64,000 nt of DNA from Piliocolobus tephrosceles (GCF_002776525.5 NC_045434.1:111278277-111342276), one strand, 5' to 3'. Positions 1 through 12,955 are shown, counted from the stretch's first letter. A program made the numbers and translations. Notes: generated from the sequence alone by a model not told the origin.

Positions 1-305
1 CCCAGGAAGCTGGCCGGAGAAGGGAAAGTCTGACCCCTCTTCCTGTCAACAATGACTTTCTGCTTGGAGCTGACCCCTCTGGGGTGAGTCACCAGGAAGG
101 GCAATCCGCCTCTGCCAAGGGGAGGAGGAACCCTGGGAGGGGAGGCTCACTGTCCAGGGTCACTGAGGCTTGTGGCTAGACCAGGGTCTTACTGCTGAAG
201 AAGGGGTTTAGAATAGTCTGCCTGCTGACCCCCAAAAGTGGGGGTAGTCTCCAAATGCCTCCTCTCTCTCCTCCCTGCCCTGCAGTTTCACCTGCAGGTC
301 ACACC
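1..305. other. Unassigned sequence at the left edge
   Basis: I see no recognisable repeat, RNA gene or convincing exon here. The short overlapping open frames have no family resemblance that I recognise. The stretch is treated as non-coding. Confidence 0.4.
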
Positions 306-309
306 AGAT

Positions 310-610
310 TGATGTTCTTAAACACAGCTGTGACCATGTCACATCTTGATTATAATCTTCAGAGGCTCCATGTTGCCTCCAGAGTAAAATCCAAATGCCC
401 TCGCTTGGCCCCAACCTCCTCTTCGACCTCCTCACCCTCTGCTCCTTCATGCCTTCTGCTCCATCAGGCTGGCCTCCTACGCTGCTGCATGTGACATAGC
501 ACACACGGCCGTCTCCACACTTCTGCCTTCGCCATGCCCTTCATCATCCCCTTCCTTGGAATGCCTTTTCCTTTCCAGATGCACCATTCCCATTTCCATT
601 CCTACATTAC
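310..610 (+). mobile_element. L2 LINE fragment
   Basis: The pyrimidine-rich text follows the order typical of the L2 3' region: a 'gaccatgtcac' phrase, then 'aaaatccaaatgcc', then a run of ctcc-rich sequence. It is heavily diverged, as expected of a mammal-wide LINE relic. Edges are approximate and the family is assigned by eye. Confidence 0.55.
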
Positions 611-1234
611 CCTTCCATCTATTCAAAAAATATTTAATGAGCACCTTCTGTGTGCCAAGTCCAGTGCTGTGAGCTGAAGTTTCCACCTCCGATGAGCTAG
701 ACAAGCACTCACGGGCCTGTCAGGCTTGCAGAGGTACAGAGACATACTCAGGCACTTGCAATATAGCACCTGGGAGGGACACCTCACCCACCTTGAGATC
801 ACGGAAGGTGGCTGGAGGAGGTCACACCCCTGCTGATTTCCTGGCAAGTGAGTAGGAGGTAGGTGGGTAAGGGAACAAGGGCTGGAGGCTGGCAGCAAAA
901 ATGTGTGGACCGGAGGAACCAGAAAGTAGGAAGACCTCAGTCAAGAGTCAGTGCATTCTAGGAACTGAAAGTTGGTCATAAAATTTGGAGTAGAGGGTGT
1001 GAGGTGGGTGGTGAGAAGAGGCGGGGAGTGGCCCAGTGGTCCCTCACAGTTCGGTCTTTATCCTAAGAGCCATGAGAAGCCAGTGAATGGTTTACAGCAG
1101 AGGTTCCCAGTGTGCAAAACTTCACCTTGGAAAGTCCATCGTGACTGGAGTGGGGACCACAGATTGGAGGAGGGTGAGCTGCAGGTGGAGAGACTTTACA
1201 TGGGAAGAGTTTACATGGTCTGGGCCAAGGTCAT
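611..1234. other. Unassigned sequence with an ancient-repeat phrase
   Basis: A phrase close to 'tttaatgagcaccttctgtg' at about 630-655 belongs to a common ancient mammalian repeat whose family I cannot fix. The rest shows nothing recognisable. Open frames here are short, overlap on both strands and have no known domains. Confidence 0.35.
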
Positions 1235-1600
1235 GGGGGTGTGAGTCGTGTTCCCCTTCACCCTCCAGCCACATTCGCCTTCTTTGCGAGCTCAGTTTCC
1301 AACTGGGGCCATGCACTTGCTCTTTCCTCTGCCTGAAACACTCTTGCCCTTGACACTCACATGACTTCTGCATCCAAATAATCCAGGTTTCTGTCTAGAG
1401 TAGACCCTGACCCCCATCATTCTCACTGTGCTTCCCTTGCTTTAATTTTAATGTTGGCATTTATCATTCCCCGACTGATAGATGGTAGGTTGCGCATGTG
1501 TTTTTCTATCTCCATCACTAGAATGGGACCTCCCTCAGGGGAGGGGTTTAATCTGTCTTCTTCGCCTTCAGTTTGGAGGTGCCTGAGGCATGCCCAGAGT
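1235..1600 (+). mobile_element. L2 LINE 3' fragment
   Basis: L2 landmarks appear in the expected order: 'cttgctctttcctctgcctg' near 1317, a 'catttatcattccc' phrase, then 'actagaatgggacctccctc' near 1517 followed by a gaggggtt stretch. This matches the L2 3' UTR on the plus strand. An open frame crossing the fragment and continuing to 2281 is accidental. Confidence 0.65.
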
Positions 1601-2149
1601 GGACACCTTGTAGACACTGGTGACGGGGTGCAATTGGGAGCATCTGACTCACCAGGAAGCACCATAGCTGCACCTGCAGCAGGGAATGGGACGGTGGGGG
1701 TGACAGCAGAACCGCAGTCAGAGTGGGAAGAGAAGAGGCCTGGAACAGAACCTGAGGGTCACCTCTGCCTCAGGGAGAGGACAGGAGCCCGTAGAGGAGG
1801 AAAGAAGGGATGGTCAGTGAGTGGATTTTATACAGGTGCTGTGCTTTGTGTCCCAGATGGGTGCTTTAGGTTGTGTAGTGCAGCACCAAGGTGCCAGGGA
1901 GTGGAGATTCCCAACAGGAGGAGCGGACCAAGAGCATCGCAAGCCTCAGAGAGCTGGAGGCTGCCAAAGCCCCTGGGGGAAGCCCACTGCAGCTTCCAGA
2001 GTGTGCAGACAGACTCCAGGCGCAGTAGGGAGGAAACCAGGAGTTTGGCTGAGGAGAGATGGAAGAAGGGGAGCACTGTGGTGAATAATGACCACAGCCT
2101 CTTGACTGCTCTCCTTGACCCGCTTTGCCAGCAAATTCTCCACACAGAG
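1601..2149. other. Unassigned GC-moderate sequence
   Basis: No known repeat or domain is recognised. It lies between two L2 pieces and may be unique DNA. The longest open frame of this area (1451-2281, 276 codons) runs straight through flanking L2 sequence on both sides and shows no domain, so I do not call it a gene. Confidence 0.4.
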
Positions 2150-2735
2150 GAATCTTTTAAAAACATAAATCAGATCATGTCACTCCCTTGTTCAAAACTA
2201 TTACTTAGAATAAAATGCAAGCTCCCTAAAGTGACAAACAAGGCCCTCGGGGACCTGGCCTTACCTTGTCCTCTGACCTAATTTCCCTGGAACTGTGTCC
2301 TGCTCACTCCACTCCTGACCCTCAGACTCCTTGCTGGTCCCTGAGCAAGCTGCTCCCTGCCTCAGAGCACTGGCTGGCACTGCTCCCTCTGCCTGGAAGG
2401 CCCTCCCAGACATTGTCACCTGGCCATCCCCTTCACCACATCCAGGCCTCTGTTCAAACGTCACCTCCTCAGAGAGGCTCTTGCTGAGCATCCTAAGATA
2501 GAACTCTCCACCCTCTGTCAACTTTCCTTATTTTTTGCATGGCAGGCAATTGTATTTAATATGTATTACATGTTTGTGTATTTGCTGGCTTCCTTCCTGT
2601 TCTTCTTCCCCACTAAAGTGTGAGCTCCAGGAGGGCAGGGGTTTTGCCTGCTTTGTTCACTCTACGTTCTTAGCCCACAGAACAGCACATAGCACATACT
2701 GAGCACACAATAAATGTGCCGAATGGATGTTCGAC
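2150..2735 (+). mobile_element. L2 LINE 3' end
   Basis: A long L2 copy in sense orientation. It shows 'cagatcatgtcactcccttg' near 2171, 'acaaggccctcggggacctg' near 2236, 'tgctccctctgcctgg' near 2380, 'cacctcctcagagaggc' near 2461, 'gtgagctccaggagggcagg' near 2619 and a terminal 'cacacaataaatgtg' near 2704. The order and the AATAAA-like end fit the L2 3' UTR. The element is ancient and non-coding. Confidence 0.8.
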
Positions 2736-2789
2736 TAATGAACAACAGTCTGTAAAGCAAATTTGCAAAGAGTCTAACATGCAATGGCT

Positions 2790-2905
2790 CAGCACAACAG
2801 TTTTGCAAAGGGGCATCCCCATTTTACAGAGGAGCAAGCCTGGACTTGGAGTAGCTGAGCAACTTGGCCACAGGCAGAGCCCGAGCTTACTGGATTGCAG
2901 GCCGT
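2790..2905 (-). mobile_element. MIR SINE fragment
   Basis: The phrase 'ccccattttacagaggagc' followed by an 'aacttggccacaggcagagc' stretch is the reverse complement of the MIR core region ('tctgtaaaatgggg' preceded by the 'gtgaccttgggcaag' block). Only part of the SINE is present. Confidence 0.6.
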
Positions 2906-4339
2906 GACCACAAACCAGCTCTTCTTACCCAACTCGGGGACCCTTTCAGAGACGAACAGTCTAGGCCCACTCTCCACCTTCTCCTAGTTTCAGTGGGGAG
3001 ATGAGAAGACAATGAGGGGAATAAAGAAGTCCAGGGAGGAGCGCTCGGAGGAGGAGGAGGAGGAGGAGGAACCCGAAGGAGCCAGCTGCTGGAGGAGAGG
3101 GTGTCTGTCTTGGCTCCTTGCCAAGGCGTGAGGAGAGAGGCTGTCCTGTGAGTAAGAATTCCATGCCCTACATCCCAAGCTAAAGGGCACCTTGGATCCC
3201 AAAGCCCACTTCCACTTCAAGGGATGAGCAGGGATTTGCCTCAGGATGGGAGGGCCCTCCCTAAGGAAGCCCCGACCCTCTGGAAACTTCTCCCTTTCCA
3301 CCTCCCCACCACCCACTGCAAGCTGCTGGGAATTCCCCACTTCCTGGTAGGAACTGGAGAGCCCTGGGGAGAGTTTCCTCAGCCCTGGCATTCAGGACAC
3401 TTTCCTGTTTTCATAATAATGTCTTCACCCTCTGCATACCTACCCCTCCCCAATACAAATTGGTGGCAGGCGGGTAGGTGGAGGAAGGAGGTTCCACTGT
3501 AGGACCCTCCTTTACTACCCAGCCCAGGAGCCAATAATTTCTCCCCAGGAGAAATCAGAAGCTGCCTGTCAGCTTCTTGTTTGGGGCTCACACTGAGGGA
3601 ATAGTCCCCCCTGTCCTTTATTTGAGATGAGTGACTCAATGGCTGACACCACAACTGCTGAATCTACAGCCTCCAAAATCATGCTGGGGTCCAGTCTCCA
3701 GCCAGGGCAGGAGGCATTCTGCTGGTGCATCTCAGCGTGCCCCCACGCTGTCCCAGTGAGTCACTCCAGCCTGGTCCCTGGAGTTCTTGGCCCTGTCTCT
3801 GCTTGCTGGAAGTGTCTCTTCCCTGTCCCTTTCCTGGCAGTGTGTAGGAAAGAATGATGGACAACAGGCCAAGGCTGGGAGGTCTTGTTCGGTCAGAAAC
3901 CCTCAGGGAGCCCAGCCGGGATGAGCATCAGCTTGCTGGCATCTGGGGTCTAGACGGCAGTCACATGAGTCGTGCGCACTTGTCTAGTCTGAGACACATC
4001 CCAGGCCAACTGTTTGCTCGTGGGTCCCCAGAGCACCTGCTACTTCCGGGAAGCTCTCTCATAACTCATTTCAGCAAACTCCCAATCTGCCAAGGCTTCA
4101 CGACAAGGCGCTGAAAGGGAGAAGAATAAAAGAATGGAGAAGACAGAGCTCCTGCCTTCCAGGAGTCTAGAGGCCCATCCTAACAGTCATCACTGTGCTT
4201 TAAGATGTGCCAGGCTCTGGGGATGAGGTGTGGGGACTCAGTGATAAGTACAACATTTCTCTGAATTTCAGAAATTTAGATTGCAGCTGGGGAGAGAGAC
4301 GTATAAACTGGTAATTCTACTACATGGTGGAATTACCTG
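2906..4339. other. Unassigned sequence, probably unique
   Basis: Apart from the short GAG repeat, nothing is recognised. Minus-strand and plus-strand open frames overlap each other and lack domains. No splice-bounded exon can be defended from sequence alone. Confidence 0.4.
3046..3071. repeat. (GAG)n trinucleotide repeat
   Basis: About eight to nine uninterrupted GAG units lie in a purine-rich stretch. It gives runs of serine, leucine or glutamate in overlapping open frames, which is why those frames look long. It is a possible length-variable microsatellite. Confidence 0.85.
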
Positions 4340-4560
4340 AAAAGCCAGGCAGCTCCTCCCTCCAGCCTGAGATGTCATCTTTCCCTAGGAAGTCTTCCCT
4401 GACCCTCGTCCTTCAAGCATCACAGTATACACCACTAAGCTGTGTCACTGCCTAGCAGCCTAGCAGCAACCCCCATCCCCCTGCCACCAGAACATGAGCA
4501 CTCTGAAGGCAGGAATTGGCCTTCTGTCTTTGTGTCCTCACACAACTAAACATATTTAAA
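4340..4560 (+). mobile_element. Probable L2 3' fragment
   Basis: 'ctaggaagtcttccctgacc' near 4385 and 'atgagcactctgaaggcagg' near 4494 fit the degenerate L2 3' UTR order ('gaggccttccctgacc' then 'gctccatgagggcaggg'). Divergence is high, so the call is tentative. Confidence 0.5.
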
Positions 4561-6259
4561 GATAAGTGTTACCTGAACCACTTCTAAACAGTTGACTGCG
4601 ATACAAGGCTGACAATGTATGCTAAACAGGGATTTGACATGCTGGCTTTGTTGTAGAGAAAGGGCTAATTAATTCTGAATGATGAGGATAAAAAAGGCAC
4701 CAAAGAGAAGGTGTGACTGCGGCTAAGCCCTACGGGATGCACAGGCTCTTGCCAGCCCGAGAAACAGGAGGAGGGCATGAGTCAGGAAAGTACATGGCTT
4801 CTTACAGCTAACATACAAAAGCCCACAGGAACTGGCGCATAGGACATGGAAGGAGGAGAGGTAGGTGGTCAGGCGAGGAGGAGTCTTGGTACCATGCTAA
4901 GCAAGGAGTGTCGTCTTTGTTCTGTAGACACAGAGACCCTCTGAGAAGGTTCCATGACAGGAGTCATCTAAACTAACCCGCCTTTTGCAGAGGCTGTGCT
5001 GACGGCTGTGGGGAGGGTGTATTTTGGAGAGTGCATTTCTAGGAGTGTCCTCTCTTTGGCCTCTCTCCCCTGGAAGAGGGAGCTGGGGAAAGTTGGGGGG
5101 AAAGGGTGGAGCAGATAAATCAGTTAAGAAGCAATGTAATGTTAGGAGACTGATGGCAATAACATGAATCAGAACAGGCACAGTGGGAATACATAGAAAG
5201 AGGCAGAGTTGGTGACATGGGAGTGAGACTGAATTATCTACACGGAGTGGCTGAGAGGACATGAGAGAGGAGTAGGCTCCGGGAGTGGGGGAAGGGGAGG
5301 AGGCATTCCATTCTGGGCTGCCATCAGCATGGGAGTAGAGGAAGAATCTTAGATTTTCTCAATCCTGATTCATCTTGATAACAAGCTGTGTGAGGGCTCT
5401 GAGGAACCCTTTTGCACAAAGCTTACACAAGTGACAAAATCTCTTCCTATTATGGAAACATCTCACAGAGCCCTCCCAGTTTTAACTATCACCATGCCAC
5501 ATACACCCACCACCACAGCAACCCACGTGGTTGAGACACAGTGGGGTGTTGCCAAGAGAGGTAAGATGTGGTGTGTACAGGGAGCCCCTGCCATCATCGG
5601 GATGACTTTATGTCCGTGAGAGTGGCAGCCCACACCCTAGCCTCTCAGCTGCTGGCTTTCCCCATCTCTGACAACCTTCTGTCCCACTGTGACTTGGCCA
5701 CCCACTCCCATCACCACTCCCGAGACTTAGTCATCACCCAGAACTCCCTCACCTCTGAAATCACTAATCCTGACGGTCTTCTCTATCCTCTCAGCTTCTC
5801 TACTAAATCACTTTGTCTACTCCTGACCTCTAACCCCATCAGGTGCCCCATCCATGTACCCCTCTGTTTTCTTTCAATTCAGCAGCCTGCTTCTTCCTGC
5901 ACTCTCTTTTCTCATACCTGAGATGCACAGCTCAGAATTTTATTCATTGTCTCCTATAACATAAATTCCACCTTGTTGCACCACCTGCCAAAATTCCACT
6001 GGTGGATGAAGCAGCTGTCCTTTTCCTCTGAACTGCACGGGTGTGACAGGTGATTCTGCAGGAGAAGGCCACAGCAGCAAGCTGGCCAGGTGCTCCAGCA
6101 CTGTGACCGCCAAGCTCAGCTGGGTCCTCAGTGCTGCCTGCCATGCATTTTCTAGTCCTGGAAAAACCACCCTGGTAGACCGTATCCCTGTCCTCAAACT
6201 TTCCACATATTTACTTCCATCTGAATTCTCAGCCGATGTTATCTCTTACTCCTTCAAAG
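4561..6259. other. Unassigned sequence, pyrimidine-rich in its right half
   Basis: No RNA gene or domain is seen. From about 5620 to 5930 the plus strand is rich in ctcc and accc, like decayed LINE sequence, but I cannot place it in a family. Open frames at 5568-5921 (plus) and 4897-5262 (minus) have no known domain. Confidence 0.35.
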
Positions 6260-6271
6260 ATAAGACAGAAG

Positions 6272-7300
<1,029 letters not shown>

Positions 7301-7302
7301 TG

Positions 7303-7490
7303 TAGGGTTGTCAGATTTAACGAATAAAAACACAGGATGCCTAGTTAAATTTAATTTCAGATAAACAATGGATGCTTTTCTAGTACGACAATGCCCAATG
7401 TAATAGGACAGATTTGTACTAAAACATTATTTGTTGTTTATCTAAAATTCAGATGTAACTGGGCATCCATATTTGATCTGGCAACCCTGC
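7303..7490. mobile_element. Palindromic MITE-like DNA transposon (MER type)
   Basis: The left arm 'agggttgtcagattta' is inverted at the right end as 'gatctggcaaccct'. Inner arms also match as inverted copies: 'aatttcagataaacaa' on the left against 'ttgtttatctaaaatt' on the right, and the 'ggatgcctagttaaat' arm against 'aactgggcatcc'. This hairpin layout is that of a small non-autonomous DNA transposon. I could not see a clean target duplication, so the exact family is left open. Confidence 0.75.
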
Positions 7491-7585
7491 ATGACTTGAC
7501 ACCTTTATTTGAGACCCCCCGCAGCAGCTCCACTCAGTATCTCCACAGCTGACATCCACTGCATTGTACAAATGAAAAATGCTAC

Positions 7586-7655
7586 GTCAGTCCTCCAGTC
7601 CCAACACCATTCACTCAGCCAGGTTTATCTGAATCCTGAATGTCAACAGGAGTGA
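7586..7655 (+). repeat. 70-bp direct repeat, copy 1
   Basis: This segment recurs at 8471-8540, 885 bp to the right in the same orientation, with four mismatches in 70 positions by eye. It precedes an L2 segment. I cannot assign it to a known repeat family. Confidence 0.85.
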
Positions 7656-8330
7656 GCTCCTCTGTTCTTCTTTAGCTCCCAAGTCCTCTAAAATATCCCT
7701 AAAATCTGACCTCTTCTCTCCAGCAACAGCCATCATCCTAGTTAAGGCCACCACATTTTTTACCTGCTACACCATCCTGGCTGGTCTCTAGTACGTGATT
7801 GCCACAAACAGCCCAATGGTCTTATTTAATTTTATCATGGCTGTCACTGGTTTAAATTCTGAAATCCAAAACTCTTACCAGGGTCCTAATGCCCTGCCTT
7901 ACCAGGGTCCTGACACCCTGCCTAACATGGCCCTTGCTCACCTCTCCCTCCTGTTTCTGGGCCATTCTTCCCCTTTCTCAATGCTCCACAGCCACACTGA
8001 GCTTCTTTCAGTTCCTCGAAAGTGCTGCTCTGGCCTTGGGTCTTCCCTCATGCTGGTCCTTCTGCCTGGAACAATCCTCTCCTCCTCTCCCTCTTTTCCT
8101 CTTAGTTAATGATAATCCCTTAGGTCTCAGGCTCTGTCCTTTGCTCTCCCTCAATCTTATTTTTCCCTTGTGGATCACTTGTCACCCTCTAATGGCCTGG
8201 CCAACGCCTGGTTCTCTGTTAGACTGTGAGTGCCACAAGAGCAGGACTTTGTCTTCTCTATTGGATTCTGAGCCCCTGGCATAGTCCCTGGCACAGACAA
8301 GGAGCTCAATTAATGCTTCAAGGATAAATA
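7640..8330 (+). mobile_element. L2 LINE 3' region
   Basis: Phrases follow L2 order: 'caacagccatcatcctag' near 7724, 'tgctggtccttctgcctgg' near 8051, 'agactgtgagtgccacaaga' near 8222, 'tagtccctggcacagac' near 8282 and a terminal 'gctcaattaatgcttcaa'. Two 24-bp tandem units (7875-7898 and 7899-7922, three mismatches) lie inside it. Confidence 0.65.
7875..7922. repeat. 24-bp tandem duplication
   Basis: Two adjacent units each begin 'ttaccagggtcct' and end 'ccctgcc', differing at three positions. This is a small local duplication inside the L2 copy. Confidence 0.85.
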
Positions 8331-8470
8331 AGGGAGTAGCTTTTCTCCCCATTCAGCCTTGGAGGTCTTCTCTTATCTTCCTGTGAGCTCTCAGTGCAGA
8401 GCATTTGTCAAAACTGAATGTTTTCAAATAGATTTAGAATTTATACACCGTGATGTGCCTAAGCGGGGGT

Positions 8471-8540
8471 GTCAATCCTCCAGTCCCAACACCAATCACT
8501 CAGCCAGGTTTATCTCAATCCTGAATGTCAACAGGAATGA
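8471..8540 (+). repeat. 70-bp direct repeat, copy 2
   Basis: Second copy of the segment at 7586-7655. The mismatch pattern is scattered and there is no insertion or deletion. The copy sits just beyond the L2 3' end. Confidence 0.85.
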
Positions 8541-10454
8541 TCAGAAGGCAGAGTGACCAGAGACAAGAGGGAGGGCTGGCAGCCTCCTGTGGGGAGACGG
8601 CGGGGCAGATGCTGGTGAGCGGAAGCGAAGGTACAGCAACCCAGGCAGCTTCATCTCCAGGCCTGGCTACTGAAGTGCGGCCTCCAGCAAGGCTCTCCCA
8701 AGTCCCATGGAAGACTCCAGAACAATGGGTGCGTTGAGCTTGGGGATTATGGAGGGCGTCCCGTTGTACCTATTCAGCAGGCTGTTACAAACGAGGGCCT
8801 AGAATTGAAGGACGATCAGGCTGAAGGTATAGATTTAGGATTCACCGATAAGCAAGTGACCATCAGAGCTGTGTGAGTAGTGAGCATCCCTAGGGAGATC
8901 ATGGGGATGTCCAAGCAGAAGGTACTATTGATAAAACTTTGGGGACACCTGATTTAAGGGGCTTAGGAAGAAGAGTAAACTAAACCAGAAATGGGGAAAG
9001 AGGAACTAGAGCCCTCAAGGGAGAACCAGGAAGGTGCAAAGGCCGGAAGCCAAGGGGGTAACTTTTAAAGAAGTGAAGCTTGAGCAACATGGTCAGCTGC
9101 CCGAGAAAGGGTGAACGCTGAGAAGTGGTTCCCAGAGTTGGAAAAAAGGACGTCAGACATGACCTTTGAAGAGAAAAATTAGCTCATCTCTCCGGTCCCA
9201 GCGCCTTCTACCTTCCCTCTGATAGCACCTCTGTGGGCAGGGGCAACGCTGCCCTACCTGCCCATTTCTACAAGTGGAAGAACTGTTTCTGATTTGGGGA
9301 ATAGTCAGAAAGACAGATAAAGTCAATTCCATTCAAACAAGGTCACAGCTTAGATGTCCAGTTTCCAGAACCTGGGACTGTGATGAGGAAGACAGGGGCC
9401 TGGTCCCCAACCTTCGGAGGCTTACAGGCTAATGGGATCTCTAGGCACTGCTGCTGCTCAGTCCTGCCCTTCTTAGACCAGGGTTCTTCCCGGCTGACCC
9501 CCTGGGTCCTGAGAGGGCTCCCGCAGGCTGCATCCTTCTCTTTGCCCTCTCTTGCCGTCATCCACTCTTCTGCCTGGAGTTTGCTTCCCACTTTTCCTGC
9601 TCTGATCCCCACATCCTGCCTGCAGAGACGGTTCCCAGTCTCCAATTTGTTCTACCTCCCAGGACAAGCCTACAACATCCTTTACTCACATCTCCTTCAG
9701 GGAAACAAACAGCAAAACAAGCAGAACATGCCCACCCCAGATGGGGAGTTATGAAGCCTGACACCCATCCAAAGCTCCTGCAGCTAGATATGGCTCCTGG
9801 CTTTGATTCTGACCCCCTTGGGGTCCTCAGTGAATTCTGACCCATGGATTTGTTCCTGAGGGTAAGGTCCCTTTCTTTTCTCCACATAACTCAACTCCTC
9901 CAGTGGCCCCCTCACCTCCAGCGGGTACCCTATTCCTTGGAGCCCTCATGCAGGGGGGAACCCCATTCCTCAGAGCTTCAGAGTCATCCAGGAATGTCCC
10001 ACAGGAGGTATTTTCTCCTAAAAGGACGCAGGACAGATTAATCTCTTATAATAATATTTTGTAAATATCACTTTATCATAACATTTTCATGCTCAAAGCC
10101 TGTGGCCTGGAAGCTGGGGGAGGTGGTGGGGGGCTTCCTCACTGGTGCTTCAGTCCCTCAGGGTGCTTCAGGCTTGGAGGGAGAAAGTGCTTTCCTTTGG
10201 TCCTTTGGGAGGAGAGTCCACCTGTTTCTCTGCCTCAGTGCTCCCTGAACACCCTCCTGGACTCCCAGCACAGGAGGAATAAGAGTTTGGACAGCGAGGA
10301 GACAGTGTCAGGAAGTAAAGAATGAGCTTAGAAGATCTTTCTGTCCTGCCTTGGCTCCTGCATGGCCAACTCCAGATTGCACAAGATTAGGTATCAGTTC
10401 AGCAGCTGAGTGCTCAAGGCCCTTCTGAATGAATGTCCGGCCCCAATCCATTGC
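8541..10454. other. Unassigned sequence, probably unique
   Basis: I see no repeat that I can name. Overlapping frames at 9343-9887 occur on both strands and show no domain. The stretch is not obviously exonic. Confidence 0.4.
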
Positions 10455-10580
10455 CCAGGGTTCAGGAGGCTTGAGTTCCAACACTCCTGCCAATAACTTC
10501 CATGTACCTCGGGCAAGTTCTTTTTTCTCTAGCGTTAGACTAGGGAGCTAGATTACGTGGCCCATTCCCACTCTGTCATC
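10455..10580 (+). mobile_element. MIR SINE fragment
   Basis: 'cttgagttccaacactcctgcc' followed by 'cttccatgtacctcgggcaag' matches the degenerate MIR core (the phrases equivalent to 'gttcgaatcccggctctgcc' and 'tgtgaccttgggcaag'). Confidence 0.6.
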
Positions 10581-10589
10581 CTACAACTC

Positions 10590-11290
10590 GATGAGTTTGC
10601 CTTTCTCCTTTCCTCCACGGCACAAATGTTCTGCTCCAGCCTGACCCATTTTCCTATGCCTTCTACACACTCTAGACCACCAGGACAGATAGGCTGATTC
10701 TCACTCGTCAGTTTTGATTGATTGGCGATGGCTGCAGTGAGTCAAGAGGAAACAGTACATCAACAATGTCTGCCACGGAGAGGAGACAGAAGAGGGCTGG
10801 CACGTGTGCCATATATTTGCCCACGTCTTGCAGCCCTCCACCCTTGGGCTCAGGCGATTTCCCTCTCCTGGAATGCTCTCTCTTCTTCTCCACCTGTCCA
10901 CATTATTTCACAGTTCAGATTCTTCAAGAAGCTGGGCTATCTCCCAGCACTCAGAAGCATCTTTCTCCCCTGAACTTTTTAAAGGTAGTGACTTTTGAGG
11001 GACACATCGTTTGTTTATAGTTTTTAGAGATTGTGAATAGAGCTGCTATAAACAAATAAAATAATAAACAAAGCAAAACAAAGAAGGCCTTGATGCTTCT
11101 GCTCACTGGACTTTGACCCCAGGCCGCCTGGTGGGATTAAGCTTGTTCTGGTGAGTGTCTGTGTTCCCTCCCTAACAAGACCATGAACTTGTAGGCATCT
11201 AGGCCTGGCTTGCCCCACTGTCTCCCACTGATGTAGCCTGGCACGGAGCAGGCACTCAGAAGGGTTCACTGAGTAGAAAACTTGTGTGTG
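10590..11290 (+). mobile_element. Probable L2 pieces around an A-rich patch
   Basis: 'ttccctctcctggaatgctc' near 10859 and 'cctggcacggagcaggcact' near 11238 fit the L2 3' UTR and its end. Between them, 11045-11085 is A-rich (caaataaaataataaac) after an L1-like phrase 'gaatagagctgctataaac'. The interruption may be a small LINE-derived insertion. Assignment is tentative. Confidence 0.45.
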
Positions 11291-11959
11291 CACAAGAAGG
11301 ACCCCAGAGTCCGATCCTGGCTCCTAGAGACTGACAGTTGGGCCGCCCGAGCTCAATCGACAGAGCAGGGAAGGTCCAACGGACTTAGTCAGGCATGAGA
11401 CCTAGAGCCGGTTTCCCTAGAAGTTGGTTTCAAAACTGGGGAGGAGCTTTTGGATGAGAGGAGGTGGGGAAGTTCCAGCTGTGGGGAAAGTGTGAAGGCT
11501 CAGAAGTAGGAACCAAAGAATCTGCTCTGGGAAAGTCATTAGAGAGCTGTTCTAACGCTTTTCCTTCTTCCTACAGGAAGAATGCTTGTTGCATTTCGCC
11601 AAGTTGCTCTCAGCTTTTTCCTGCCTGTGTGCCATCTTTCTGCAAACCACCAGCACTGGCCGCCTTGCACAGCGATAATCAGCCTGTCAGTCAATAAACT
11701 GAAGATGTTGGTAGTGCGCTGGGATTGGTGGCCAGCAGCGAGAGCCCTGAGAGCTATAAATTCAAGATGAGAATTGAGATGTTGCCAAGGCTTCATAGAG
11801 TCCCTGATTTACTAGGAAATTGTTCCCTAGCCTCAACTGCTGGCTCTGTTATGCAGGGGACTCTGTGTGGGCTGGGGGGATGGTTGAAGGAAAGACAAAA
11901 ATAAAAGACCAGAAGCCAGTGTGGAGACACAGTGGATGGGACATTCCCTACCCCACTGC
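11291..11959. other. Unassigned sequence
   Basis: Nothing recognisable apart from accidental short frames on both strands. Confidence 0.4.
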
Positions 11960-12170
11960 ATTTGGTCCCCTATGGTCTGCTATTTAACCTGTCTTAACCA
12001 TGGTCTGGTTTGCACGTGCTTGCTTCTTTTCTCCAACTATTTTACAGACCCCTTGAAGGCAGACACTGGCTCATATTTCTGGTGTCTGCCTCCCCCACCC
12101 CATTCTAGGCCTCTAGCACTCTAGGACCACACTGGGCTCAGGGGAAAGCCGATTGATTAACTGGCTGAAT
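11960..12170 (+). mobile_element. Possible L2 3' fragment
   Basis: 'agaccccttgaaggcagacac' near 12046 and 'aggcctctagcactctagga' near 12107 resemble the degraded L2 3' UTR. Low confidence because of divergence. Confidence 0.35.
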
Positions 12171-12867
12171 GCGGAGGAGGAGGGGTTAATTAATACTAGA
12201 AAGAAGGCCTCCCAGAGAAGTCCCCCCTGACTGCTCCCTGAGGACCATGAACCTCCCTTAGGCACCCTCTGCCAGCCCAGGCCTTCCTGAGCCTGATCCT
12301 GCCATTGTGGGCTCTAGACTGGGCCTTCCTCCTTCAGCCTCTGGGGACAGGTTGCTGGCCTGCAGTTCTGAATATTTCAGTTGGCTCCATGCGTAGGGCC
12401 TGCTCCAAGGCCAATCTGAATGAATTTGGCCACCTCCCTGTTTTACAAGTCCCGTTCCTAAATTGGAGCCTACAAACATCTCCCTGCCTTCCTGCACAAC
12501 ACGTGGCTCTGTTCCCTCAGAGAGAAAACAGTCTGAACCGTCCTGAGCCCATTTCCTCTCCAGGTTTTGCTAGTCTCTTCTCTCGTTGAGTAAGGATTTG
12601 CTGGGCCCTGCCCCTTGATGTGCATGGGACAGCAACCTGGGCAGCAGTTAGAGAACAGCAAAGGAGGGCCTCCACTATCCTGGAGCTCCCAGCCCACTGC
12701 AGGGACCAGAACACAAGGCTCATTGCGAAACCCGTCGAGGCCACGTTTGCTTGATAAGCACCACATGTGTGGAGAGAGAGCTCATCCCAGCCCAGCTTGG
12801 GCTCTCCTGGGTGGGCTGGGGTCTGGGAGGAACCCACAGGAAAAATGGGAAGAGAATGCTTCCAAGA
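12171..12867. other. Unassigned sequence
   Basis: Overlapping plus and minus frames of about 90-105 codons occur, but none shows a domain. I see no repeat that I can name. Confidence 0.4.
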
Positions 12868-12955
12868 GCATGGAGAGCCAGCTCAGCTACTCACCAGCTG
12901 TGTGACTTTGGGCAAATTACCTAACGTCTCAGGAGTTAGGTTCTTTATCCACACA
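12868..12955 (+). mobile_element. MIR SINE core
   Basis: 'ctactcaccagctgtgtgac' followed by 'tttgggcaaattacctaac' is a clear MIR core. The ends are lost. Confidence 0.75.

Noticed and set aside
1451..2281. 276-codon open frame on the plus strand
   Set aside because: It begins in L2 sequence, ends in another L2 copy, lacks any domain and overlaps frames on the other strand. Chance is the simplest explanation.
3046..3071. GAG repeat as a coding poly-acidic tract
   Set aside because: No supporting exon. It is a simple repeat read in all frames.
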